From Candidatus Heimdallarchaeota archaeon (GTDB lineage: Archaea > Asgardarchaeota > Heimdallarchaeia > Heimdallarchaeales > Kariarchaeaceae), in contig WAMJ01000168.1 in NCBI GenBank assembly GCA_015522385.1, forward strand, positions 1 to 12,464: a stretch of DNA of 12,464 nucleotides. The letters run 5' to 3'. The translations under genes and the position numbers were made by a program. This document shows positions 1 to 7,404 of the stretch, piece by piece (the stretch's first letter is position 1; the number at the start of each line of letters is the position of its first letter). The notes under the pieces were generated by a model that was given only the letters and a program-made list of their open reading frames with translations, made no database searches and had not been told where the DNA came from.

Positions 1-278
1 CTGTGAATTGATCTCACAGTACCTGCAACTAATGTGTAGGCTACTTGATGAAGCTGGGTCAGCATATCTGGATCCGAGGAGTGCCGTTGGAGGAGCATGT
101 ACCTGTGCACGAGCTCCAAGAACTGTCTGAATATATGGATGATGTCCTGAAACTCTTCTCCAGACCGGGGGACTTTCTCATTTATCACCTTGATCATGGA
201 GAAGACAGCGTTGATCTCTGCAATGTTAATCTCCTCTTTCTTTCTCAGATTCACCAAGAGCTTCTGTAGACTATTCAT
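1..278 (-). CDS. Partial alpha-helical protein, possible kleisin (ScpA/Nse4-like) N-terminus
   Basis: The reading frame opens with ATG at 278-276 and runs without a stop to the window edge, giving the first 92 residues. The start lies one base after the TAG of the winged-helix gene (TAGAATG), with a G-run (GGGGGG) about 10 bases upstream as ribosome binding site, so the two genes are translationally coupled. The visible part is almost entirely helical and has no membrane segment. Residues 1-30 (LQKLLVNLRKKEEINIAEI) recall the ScpA kleisin N-terminal pattern (LLxLIRxxKIDIYDIPIAEI). The following EFQDIIHIFRQFLELVHRY recalls the next ScpA helix. Position beside a probable KITE protein and opposite an SMC gene fits a kleisin. 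This is a visual resemblance to a short segment, and another SMC accessory subunit is equally possible. The C-terminal half, where a kleisin winged helix would be, is outside the window. Confidence 0.6.
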   Translation of the reverse strand, partial: MNSLQKLLVNLRKKEEINIAEINAVFSMIKVINEKVPRSGEEFQDIIHIFRQFLELVHRYMLLQRHSSDPDMLTQLHQVAYTLVAGTVRSIH

Positions 279-279
279 T

Positions 280-879
280 CTACTGACCCCCCAGTAGGAA
301 GTGGTACCTGACTAGCCCCTTCATCTTGATCTCGGCTTCCTCCGAGAATTCGACATAAAAAAGACCAGAGGGTCGGAACTTTAAGGGATTAGTAGAAGTA
401 CGCTCGACAAGACCCCTGTCAACTAAGGTTTCTATGTTCTTCCTCGGCTGAACATCCTCAATCTTAAGCTCGGAGATCTCCTCTTCTAGGATCTTCATGG
501 CAACTTCCTCGCCGTCCGAGAGAGTGACTAGCATCGCTAGGACAAATGCCTCAGGATCCGTGAGGGTAGAAGGTAGGTTGATATTGGGAACAGCAGTTAG
601 GTACCAGCCACTGTTCCGGTATACCCGGAGCCTGAAGCCTATCTTCGCTAACCGCTTGGAGACGATCACGACAAATGCAGTAAGTGCCTGCCGGGTGGTG
701 AACACCTTGGAGAGGTTCTCCAGATCAATTCCTCTTGTGACCTTGACTATCCGCCCCTGCTTGTTCCTATCTATACGCTCGCTGAAGAGAAGTGGGGTGA
801 GTTGCTCAATGACAGAATTGATCATATACCCCTTTATCCGTTGGCCGATAATTAAGGAATCGTATGCTCTCAGAACCAC
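280..879 (-). CDS. Tandem winged-helix protein, probable KITE-type SMC subunit (ScpB/Nse1/Nse3-like)
   Basis: A 199-residue soluble protein with no membrane segment. Two winged-helix units can be read. The first is roughly residues 15-100: a helical stretch, then LENLSKVFTTRQALTAFVVI and a strand pair ending GWYLTAVPN, as ScpB ends its first unit with g-Y-x-L. The second is roughly 105-180: TDPEAFVLAMLVTL, an amphipathic helix, NIETLVDRGLVERTS, then a beta wing. KITE proteins carry such tandem winged helices and bind the kleisin of bacterial Smc and eukaryotic Smc5/6 complexes. The length is typical for ScpB. The gene is divergent from the AAA+/SMC pair across 57 bases and sits directly before the possible kleisin gene. 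The GTG start at 879 lies about 21 bases from a TATA-like box, suggesting leaderless translation. An internal ATG at 825 with AGGGG just upstream is an alternative. A generic winged-helix transcription regulator cannot be excluded. Confidence 0.72.
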   Translation of the reverse strand: MVLRAYDSLIIGQRIKGYMINSVIEQLTPLLFSERIDRNKQGRIVKVTRGIDLENLSKVFTTRQALTAFVVIVSKRLAKIGFRLRVYRNSGWYLTAVPNINLPSTLTDPEAFVLAMLVTLSDGEEVAMKILEEEISELKIEDVQPRKNIETLVDRGLVERTSTNPLKFRPSGLFYVEFSEEAEIKMKGLVRYHFLLGGQ

Positions 880-894
880 CGAAGTATGACGAAT

Positions 895-906
895 CTTTAT
901 TATAGG
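895..906. promoter_or_regulatory. Probable shared archaeal TATA box for the divergent SMC-complex genes
   Basis: The only AT-rich block in the 57-base divergent spacer is CTTTATTATAGG. Read rightward, its centre lies about 36 bases before the AAA+ ATG, leaving room for a short leader carrying GAGGG. Read leftward (CCTATAATAAAG) it lies about 21 bases before the GTG at 879, which suits a leaderless message. One box serving both directions would co-express the two halves of the cluster. No other promoter-like sequence fits between the genes. Confidence 0.45.
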
Positions 907-936
907 TTTGCAGGTTTGTTACTTAGCTGAGGGCAA

Positions 937-1815
937 ATGGAGAATTGGGAATATGGACGTCTGTGCAACTACTCGGGTGAAGAGTCAGAGGCTATCAAGT
1001 GGGACGAGCTGACTTACTTTCCACGACAGAAGTTTCTGCTCGAGAGCATGTACAAGTCCGTGGAGGATGAGATGCTCCCCGAGCTGGAGATGAGGATAGA
1101 ACCCTTGGCCATCATCTCAGGACCTCCGAGGTCGGGGAAAAGTACACTGATCCGATCGTTTGCCAGCAGTCACGACCTCGACCTGTACATTGTGTCCTCC
1201 TCAAAAATCCTCACAGGTACATTCGCCGAGACTGCACAGCGGCTCGTGGACATGTTCCAGAGTATAAGAGAAAAGGACGGTCCACTCATTCTACATTTTG
1301 ATGGTCTAGAGTTCATCGCCTGGGAGAGACTTGATCCCTCGGAAACCAGTGGGTTCAAGCGACTGGTTGCGGTCTTCCTCAACGAGCTGAAGGACTTACT
1401 CTCCACCGACAATCGTGTGATCATCACCGCAGAAACGGAAATGCCAGAACTTGTGGATTCGGCAGTAAGGGCGAGAGCTATAAACATCAAAATAGAACTC
1501 TCTATCCCGGAAGTAAGGAGGAACATCTGGGAGGATATCTATGATAGGGTCAAAGAGTCTGTCCCCGGAACATCGTGGGACATTGAATCCATCGTTGCTG
1601 CGACAGACGGAATCCAACTCGGACAGATCCACACAATGGTCATGTTGGGGATTCAGGAATATGTGGCCAACCAAATGGACAGGTATTCTACGGACCTATT
1701 GCTCAAGCAGATGGATGATCTTGTAAGGTTTGACAAGGATTCACTGACATCCAACGACATAAACCTCAAGGAGCTTGGTAAACTACTCGATCCCTACTAC
1801 AGGCAGGGTGGTTGA
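937..1815 (+). CDS. AAA+ ATPase with altered Walker B, associated with an SMC gene
   Basis: A 292-residue single-domain AAA+ protein. Walker A is GPPRSGKS at residues 62-69. Walker B is LILHFDG at 117-123, where the usual DE is D122-G123, so the catalytic glutamate is absent; E125 is two positions later. A sensor 1-like strand is VIITAET (161-167). The segment LVDSAVRARAINIKIELSIP (172-191) matches the family's arginine-finger and 'RFD' region, as in FtsH/p97-type AAA+ proteins, and a C-terminal small helical domain has ATDGIQLGQ at sensor 2. The N-terminus (1-50) is short and has no recognised domain. The ATG has GAGGG upstream. Its end overlaps the SMC start by 8 bases, implying coupled synthesis. 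A role as remodeller, loader or structural nucleotide-binding subunit of the SMC complex is inferred from position. ATP hydrolysis is doubtful without the glutamate. Confidence 0.85.
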   Translation: MENWEYGRLCNYSGEESEAIKWDELTYFPRQKFLLESMYKSVEDEMLPELEMRIEPLAIISGPPRSGKSTLIRSFASSHDLDLYIVSSSKILTGTFAETAQRLVDMFQSIREKDGPLILHFDGLEFIAWERLDPSETSGFKRLVAVFLNELKDLLSTDNRVIITAETEMPELVDSAVRARAINIKIELSIPEVRRNIWEDIYDRVKESVPGTSWDIESIVAATDGIQLGQIHTMVMLGIQEYVANQMDRYSTDLLLKQMDDLVRFDKDSLTSNDINLKELGKLLDPYYRQGG

Positions 1816-4800
1816 GGTTAGACACATTCTGAGATCTTTGCACCTACGCAACTTTGGCATTCACAGGGATTTCGTCCTTGATGGCATGAGCTCGATCAAC
1901 CTTATCGTGGGTGCCAATGGGGTAGGGAAGACCACGATAGCAGATGCGCTCAGTCTCGTTCTTGGCGGAAAGAGCGACAGATTCCATCACCTGAAGGATC
2001 TGAAGGAGTACATTGCAGAGGGGAGTGAGGTCGCTACAGTGGAGATTAAGTTGAGAAACCTCAAAGACTCGGATGGGAAATATCTCCTGTTCTCGACAGA
2101 CGACGAGGAGCTGAATATCACACTGACACTCAGGGAGAACGGCCCTGTGTGGAGTGTGAATGGCAGGGGTAGAATGAGCAGGTCGCAACTTCATAAGTTC
2201 CTACAAACTGGTGACATCAAGATAGACATGGACGACGACATCTACTATACCAAGAAAAACACCGTGGATCTGTTCATGAGCGGTTCTGCGCATGAGATGT
2301 TCAATCAACTCTTTGACCCTTTGAGCCTTGCTAGTGTCCGGGAGAAGATTGAAATCCTTCAGGACAAGACAAAGAACCTAAAGAGGAAATTACCTGAGCT
2401 TCAGTTCAAGAAAGTTAACATCCAGAGAGAACTCAAGGTAGCAAAGGAGAAGAAGATTGAATATGAGCGCAAACTCGTGCTACAAAGGGAGTTGGAAGAG
2501 CTGAGGAAGTTGCAGGTGTGGATTGAGGTCATTGAGCTGGAGAGACAACAGCAGGATGTTGAGCAACAGTTCCTAGATGTGGCAGACACCCTTGACCAAC
2601 TGCAGCGTACATACCAAGAGATGCAACATGACTTCAATGAACTTGGAAAGGACAAACGCAGGTTGGAGATCCTCATTGAAGACAATGATAGAGCCCAGCT
2701 CCAAATACGTAGGATGATGGATAAGGTCACAGCTCAGCTGATTGAATTTAAACAGGAGATTTCATCGCTAGATGGCCAGCTCAAAACCCTGAGGAGAAGG
2801 TCACAAGAAGTTGAACTAATGCTTGTGCAGCAGAAGAAAGAATATGATCAGATGTTGAAGCAGGAACTTATTCTTGATCAGAAAATGTTCGAGGAGAGTG
2901 TAGCGATGCTTAATGACGAACGAGCGTCAGTAGACAGGGAGCTTGGAGAGTTAATGAGAACCAAGGAACATATGTCTCGGGAGCTCAAGCTTCTAGAGGG
3001 TCAAATCAAGAAGAGGGTCAGAGACATCGAACTTATTACCAAGGAACTTGAGAAAGAGAGTGGATACTCGATCGAGGAGGGGGAAAATATCTGGGCAAAT
3101 GAGAGGGAGGCTCTCAAACTGCGAATGGTTGTGGAGGGACAACCATGGGGAAAATTTGTAACCAACCCTCTGTTCAAGGAGATCTTCCTAACTGAGAGAG
3201 GGAGAATGATCAAGAAAGCAGTGAACTTTGCCATTGGAGAGTACAAGTCTTTCCTGCTTGCGGAGGGTGATGATGTATTGAACAATCTCAGATTGGTTAT
3301 GGAGAATGGGAAGTTCAGACTTGCTGCAGCACCTGCTCCACAAAAGGAAGTAAATAGACCCCATGTATCACGTGCGGACGTGCAAAAACTTCCTCACAAT
3401 TTACGAGAAGCCATAAGTTCTACACTGGAGGAAGTCATTGAGATAGAGAATCCTAATATTAGAAGTTTCATCTTCAACAAGGTGCGGGCAGTCTTCGCCA
3501 AGGAAGACGTTCACTATAGTGTACTGGTGGAAATAGCCAGAAGGTTGAAGTGCGATGTTATAACCCCCAGACCATCAGTTTTCAAATCAGACGGGGTGTT
3601 CAAGACCAACATGAGACACTCGCTCTCGCTAGGAAGCAAGACAGTGAACCTCAGTCGTCTCACTAATCTCGAGGATAAGAAACAGCAACTGAAGGATGAA
3701 CTACCACCGCTCAATCTACGGAAACAAGAGATGCTCGAGGAGATCAATCTCCTCTCGACACAGCAGGTTGATCTGACGAATAAATGGTCAAGAATCAATT
3801 CAGAGATACAGAGAGTACTCCAGATGAATCCTAAAACTCTGCTCATTACCATTAGAACCACCGAGGCGGATCTGAGTGACATCATGAAGCAGATTGAAGA
3901 GACAGAGAGAAGAAAGAGTGAAATTGAGACAGAGCTGCAGTCACTCACTAAGGACGAACTTGTCAAGGAACTGGAGGAACTGGAGAGGAAGAAGGTAGAG
4001 TTAGGAGAGACGATGACACAGCTCAACCGGGAATTAATCCTCATTGACTCACGTATCGAGCAGATGGAACAGGAAATCTCGAATGTACAATCGAACTACC
4101 ATAATTTGGAGGAGGTATTGGTTGACCTTGAGCAGAAAATTACAAAAGCACTCACCTACCTCCCTAAGGAGAGACCAGAACATATTCCCTCTGCTTCTGA
4201 AATCAGGGGTGGGATACTTGAGATACAGACAAGGATACAATATATCAAGGCTACACAGGCGGACGTGATGGAGTTTCACAGGTTATCAGCAATGTTGTCT
4301 GAAATCGAAGAGTCACAGGAGGATCTTGAGAAGACACTTCAAGAGACCTTGGATCTGCTGGAGGAGCATAAATCACATTGGATCAATGCTGTGAAGGAGA
4401 CAGCACAATCCCTGCAGGATATGGCTAACTACCTCCTCTCACCGAGGATGGTGGTGAAGATAACCGTGAAGAATTCTCTAGATTTCAAGAGAATTGGGTT
4501 AGAAATTCTATTCACTGACGGGGTGAAGTCGATGAAACGATTCCAGTCAAGCTCGGGTGGTGAAAGGTCCATGATCACACTGGCACTCTTTCTCTCACTC
4601 CACACGTTGAGGTTAACTTCTCCGATACACATCATTGATGAGTTCTCGCAGAGGTTGGATGAAGAAAATCGGGGGCATGCACTCATCATGGTCAATAGGG
4701 TATTAGAGAAGATCGAGGAATTCCAATTGACAAGGTACGGTGAAGTACTTGTGAAGCCCCAGATCTTCCTCATCGCACCGACGGTTACGGGCAGTCACAT

Positions 4801-4855
4801 CCCGAGTGAAGTTGATTTGACCTATCTCCTCAAAATCAAGAAGATTGCCACGTAA
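1808..4855 (+). CDS. SMC-family ATPase resembling eukaryotic Smc5
   Basis: About 1,015 residues with full SMC layout. The N-terminal head carries Walker A GANGVGKTT (35-43). Coiled coil spans about 170-425, a hinge about 425-620, and a second coil about 620-865. The C-terminal head has signature SSGGERS (915-921) and Walker B IHIIDEF (940-946). DEFSQRLDEENR and the later PQIFLIAPT parallel Smc5 (DEINQGMDPxNER, SQYFFITPK, from memory). The hinge segment around NPLFKEIFLTERGRMIKKAV and KFRLAAAPAP follows the Smc5 hinge pattern, and KTNMRHSLSLGSKTVN matches its end. The hinge has no CxxC zinc hook, excluding Rad50. The frame is open from a TTG at 1775, but that start has a ribosome site one base away. 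GTG at 1808, overlapping the upstream stop as GTGGTTGA, suits coupling and places the first strand correctly. SMC proteins dimerise at the hinge and extrude or hold DNA. Only one SMC gene is visible, so it may be a homodimer or pair with a partner encoded elsewhere. Confidence 0.9.
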   Translation: MVEVRHILRSLHLRNFGIHRDFVLDGMSSINLIVGANGVGKTTIADALSLVLGGKSDRFHHLKDLKEYIAEGSEVATVEIKLRNLKDSDGKYLLFSTDDEELNITLTLRENGPVWSVNGRGRMSRSQLHKFLQTGDIKIDMDDDIYYTKKNTVDLFMSGSAHEMFNQLFDPLSLASVREKIEILQDKTKNLKRKLPELQFKKVNIQRELKVAKEKKIEYERKLVLQRELEELRKLQVWIEVIELERQQQDVEQQFLDVADTLDQLQRTYQEMQHDFNELGKDKRRLEILIEDNDRAQLQIRRMMDKVTAQLIEFKQEISSLDGQLKTLRRRSQEVELMLVQQKKEYDQMLKQELILDQKMFEESVAMLNDERASVDRELGELMRTKEHMSRELKLLEGQIKKRVRDIELITKELEKESGYSIEEGENIWANEREALKLRMVVEGQPWGKFVTNPLFKEIFLTERGRMIKKAVNFAIGEYKSFLLAEGDDVLNNLRLVMENGKFRLAAAPAPQKEVNRPHVSRADVQKLPHNLREAISSTLEEVIEIENPNIRSFIFNKVRAVFAKEDVHYSVLVEIARRLKCDVITPRPSVFKSDGVFKTNMRHSLSLGSKTVNLSRLTNLEDKKQQLKDELPPLNLRKQEMLEEINLLSTQQVDLTNKWSRINSEIQRVLQMNPKTLLITIRTTEADLSDIMKQIEETERRKSEIETELQSLTKDELVKELEELERKKVELGETMTQLNRELILIDSRIEQMEQEISNVQSNYHNLEEVLVDLEQKITKALTYLPKERPEHIPSASEIRGGILEIQTRIQYIKATQADVMEFHRLSAMLSEIEESQEDLEKTLQETLDLLEEHKSHWINAVKETAQSLQDMANYLLSPRMVVKITVKNSLDFKRIGLEILFTDGVKSMKRFQSSSGGERSMITLALFLSLHTLRLTSPIHIIDEFSQRLDEENRGHALIMVNRVLEKIEEFQLTRYGEVLVKPQIFLIAPTVTGSHIPSEVDLTYLLKIKKIAT

Positions 4856-4856
4856 G

Positions 4857-4866
4857 CTTTATGTAA
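4857..4866 (+). promoter_or_regulatory. TATA-like box for the 772-residue gene
   Basis: CTTTATGTAA begins just after the SMC stop codon, and its centre is about 25 bases before the GTG at 4887. That is the spacing expected between an archaeal TATA box and a transcription start. With no convincing Shine-Dalgarno before the GTG, a leaderless transcript is plausible, giving the third gene its own promoter in addition to read-through. Confidence 0.35.
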
Positions 4867-4886
4867 GCCCTCAATAATCGAGACAT

Positions 4887-7205
4887 GTGGACGATATCAT
4901 CTTCACACGGATAGGTCTCGGTGCTGAAGTTTGGGATCGAGAGATTATGGAATTCTATGGAGATTATTTGGAAAGTGCAAGAGAGATGATCTCCAAAGAA
5001 TACGCCAAATACGTCCACATCCTCTTTACTAACCCTCTGTTCAGATCGAATGCCTCTGTTAGCCTCTCCCAGTCAACAAAGATGACACTCCCCACCGTAT
5101 TTCGAAGAACAGTCTATAAATGGAGCCTGTTCAAGGACCACCTCGCCCTGAATCAATTGGAACGGTCGAAGAGCCGTCCAAGCTCAATTCCAGAGGAGAG
5201 GTTGCAGGAGATCAAGGAGGATATGCGAAGGATTACCGAGAGAGGTGAGATCGCCAACAAGGACGTGAACTTCGATATACTCTTCGATACAGGTCGCTCA
5301 CCCCCGACGATAGAAGAGCTGAATGCATTTATCATGGAAGCTGTAGAACAGCGGAAGACAAAGCCTAGCATATCAGATAATGTTGACAAACTGATCGCAA
5401 AATCAAGAGAATTCGCGGAGGTTCTCCATGGGGATCCAGACCTCATTGTTGTCCCAGAAGAACACCATGAAGACGATGTCCACCAAGAAATTGTTGTGGA
5501 CGAAGGAGGAGGGGAAGAAGGATCAATCTTCAGTACTCTCAATCACCTCAGAAAACTGACAAGTGAAAGAAGGACTCCAGTTGGTTCGTCAGAACTTCAG
5601 GCAGAGATGAGAGATTATTATGACGGCAACATGCGAATAGTTCACGGAAGATTGGAGAATCTACCAAGACCTTTTGGTACGTATAACCCACTGTATGAGT
5701 CCTATACTGAGGTGGAAGAAGAGGAGGACTGGGAAGAAGATGATATGCTTGACTACAGGGTTGTCCCAGAACTTCGTGGATACTTCGACATCCCCATAGA
5801 GATGGTCAAAGTCCACACGCAGATCAGACCGAGGATGTTTCCCCTGAAATTAAGCCCTGAGCTTGAGGTCATGATGAACGAAGATGGCGATATTGACCTT
5901 TACTTTCCCGTAGAAAATATTGAGGAGGCTCATGAAGTCCTCAAGCAGCTTGCCCTCATTGATGTACTCTTCAGTCCGCTCGTTAGAACTAGCTTCATCA
6001 GCAACATTACCCAAGCAGCGGATTTCTACTACCAGACTATCATGAAGGTTCTGTACGCTATACAGAAAGCAGGGATAGCGAAATACCTACGGAGAACCTC
6101 AATCCCGAGGATACTAGAGTCGGTAATCTACCTCCCCGATGACGAGGTCCACGACTACCATTTCATCCTAGACATATTCCAGAGTGTCTGTTCAATAGCT
6201 GCATCCGCAGTTCTCATGGACATTCCCATCGAGAAGGTCATACCTATCGAGGAGATAGCAGTGATCTTTGAAATCGACCTCTTTCCATTCGTCAGCGAGA
6301 TACAGACCAATCACTTTCTCTCATTTCTTCTTCGAATTCAGTCAAATTTAGTCGAGCAGATGCCAGAGGAGAGAACTGCTGCTATGGATTTGTGGGAACT
6401 GATAAAGTATCGAAGGGTTTCTGCTAAGCTTGTGGATATTAAAAATGCCTATACCTATGGTCGGAATATCCAACGCCTTACTCTCCCACATCCCCTTAGT
6501 TTCTTCAGAATGGAGCTGGATAACTCTATCCCACGGATTACACCGAAGGTCGTAGAGGAATGGTGGGAGCAGTATGGGCAGAAATCCGAATTCTCAAGTG
6601 CGGAGGTACAGAGTGATGTCTCCTATCACTACTGGGAAAAATTCGCACTACCTGAATTCTTCTTCATCGAGAATGATGTCATGAGCAAGATTAAGGGAGA
6701 GGTTGTCGCGGTATACCCTGACGAAATCATCCTGAGATTTCTCCCACAGTTTCAGAACCTATTCGATGAGAAGGTATCAATCATCCATCCATCAGAGATC
6801 GTAATGTACACGAGGGACAAAGATGTAGAGACTTTCTTACCACTCGATCAGACCAATCTCTTCCCCAACTTCGGGAGTGGTGGGAGGAATAAAATGGTCC
6901 ATATCCGCCCTGTATTTGTACCGAGAACCTCCCGTCTTCTCCCACCAGTAAGCCTCCGGATGAAAAATAGCGAAGGTTTAGTCACAAAGCTCCTCCACAT
7001 CCTCCAGTCGACTGAAATCAAGTTCCTAAGCAAGGGATCAAGCTACCTCTTCACATTTATCGGGATCAAATCAAGGGAACTGAGGGTGAGTATCAAGATT
7101 TGGGAAAGGGAGAGTGCAATACACTATAAAGACATAGGAGGTCTAATGATTTACATGTCTCAAATTTTTAGCATACTTGATAAAGAAGGAATAGAAATAT
7201 ACTAG
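4887..7205 (+). CDS. Large protein of unknown family, third gene of the SMC cluster
   Basis: A 772-residue soluble protein not recognised as any known family. The N-terminal 110 residues are mostly helical. Residues 110-290 are charged and probably flexible, with two acidic patches (about 188-212 and 276-290, including EVEEEEDWEEDD). From about 300 to 520 it is helical, with a stretch near SVCSIAASAVLMDIP and PIEEIAVIFEID that recalls a cyclin-type repeat. Residues about 598-645 (KIKGEVVAVYPDEIILRF onward) read as a small beta-barrel of SH3 or PRC type. The last 100 residues are mixed strand and helix. GTG at 4887 is chosen because the neighbouring ATG at 4885 reaches a stop after ten codons. 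It follows the SMC gene by 31 bases on the same strand, so a structural or loading role in the same complex is inferred, perhaps analogous to Nse5/Nse6 or a kleisin extension. No catalytic motif is visible. Confidence 0.85.
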   Translation: MDDIIFTRIGLGAEVWDREIMEFYGDYLESAREMISKEYAKYVHILFTNPLFRSNASVSLSQSTKMTLPTVFRRTVYKWSLFKDHLALNQLERSKSRPSSIPEERLQEIKEDMRRITERGEIANKDVNFDILFDTGRSPPTIEELNAFIMEAVEQRKTKPSISDNVDKLIAKSREFAEVLHGDPDLIVVPEEHHEDDVHQEIVVDEGGGEEGSIFSTLNHLRKLTSERRTPVGSSELQAEMRDYYDGNMRIVHGRLENLPRPFGTYNPLYESYTEVEEEEDWEEDDMLDYRVVPELRGYFDIPIEMVKVHTQIRPRMFPLKLSPELEVMMNEDGDIDLYFPVENIEEAHEVLKQLALIDVLFSPLVRTSFISNITQAADFYYQTIMKVLYAIQKAGIAKYLRRTSIPRILESVIYLPDDEVHDYHFILDIFQSVCSIAASAVLMDIPIEKVIPIEEIAVIFEIDLFPFVSEIQTNHFLSFLLRIQSNLVEQMPEERTAAMDLWELIKYRRVSAKLVDIKNAYTYGRNIQRLTLPHPLSFFRMELDNSIPRITPKVVEEWWEQYGQKSEFSSAEVQSDVSYHYWEKFALPEFFFIENDVMSKIKGEVVAVYPDEIILRFLPQFQNLFDEKVSIIHPSEIVMYTRDKDVETFLPLDQTNLFPNFGSGGRNKMVHIRPVFVPRTSRLLPPVSLRMKNSEGLVTKLLHILQSTEIKFLSKGSSYLFTFIGIKSRELRVSIKIWERESAIHYKDIGGLMIYMSQIFSILDKEGIEIY

Positions 7206-7207
7206 CT

Positions 7208-7373
7208 TCATAACCTAAGAGCACCTACCTGAAAAAATTGAGTGCGGTCAAAGGAATACGCTTCATCGAGATCTTGAAGGTATCTTAGGATGCCACCCTC
7301 ACTCTTGTGAACTACGGAGAGCGCAACGCAACCCTTGTCCTTCTAGGTAGGGAATCGTCCCGCTGAAGCACAT
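7208..7373 (-). pseudogene. Possible small ORF broken by a frameshift
   Basis: The 199-base gap between convergent genes contains, leftward, an ATG at 7373 that starts MCFSGTIPYLEGQG and stops after 24 codons. The adjacent frame is open for 43 codons (KDKGCVALSVVHKSEGG ... FFQVGALRL) and ends at TGA 7210-7208, three bases clear of the stop of the 772-residue gene. Joining the two frames near 7340-7350 would give a protein of about 55 residues. A TATA-like box lies about 27 bases before the ATG. The fit of promoter, start and end to the gap is suggestive. A chance open frame of this length is common, and no family is recognised. Confidence 0.25.
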
Positions 7374-7396
7374 ATGATTCACAAGATATGTAGGTG

Positions 7397-7404
7397 ATAT
7401 ATTC
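7397..7404 (-). promoter_or_regulatory. TATA-like box ahead of the small broken ORF
   Basis: Read leftward, GAATATATC begins immediately after the TGA of the DUF190 gene and is centred about 27 bases before the ATG at 7373. The spacing matches an archaeal promoter giving a leaderless message. The weakness of the downstream ORF keeps this tentative, and an AT-rich run after a stop could equally help termination. Confidence 0.25.

Noticed and set aside
45..269. Rightward 74-codon open frame at the left edge
   Set aside because: It lies opposite a leftward frame that has a ribosome site, is coupled to the winged-helix gene and is open to the edge; the rightward product has no recognisable features.
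497..889. Rightward 130-codon open frame
   Set aside because: It is antisense to the winged-helix gene, rich in Arg, Ser and Thr as shadow frames are, and has no family resemblance.
1808..4855. Rad50/SbcC identity for the coiled-coil ATPase
   Set aside because: The hinge lacks a CxxC zinc hook, there is no Mre11-like nuclease nearby, and hinge and Walker B patterns match Smc5 better.
1..7205. Wadjet (JetABCD) or MukBEF defence system
   Set aside because: No TOPRIM nuclease of the JetD kind is present, the SMC is not MukB-like, and an AAA+ gene is not part of those systems; the left neighbour beyond the window is unseen.
7206..7404. tRNA or structured RNA in the convergent gap
   Set aside because: No T-loop-like motif or cloverleaf pairing was found; a broken small ORF explains the stretch better.
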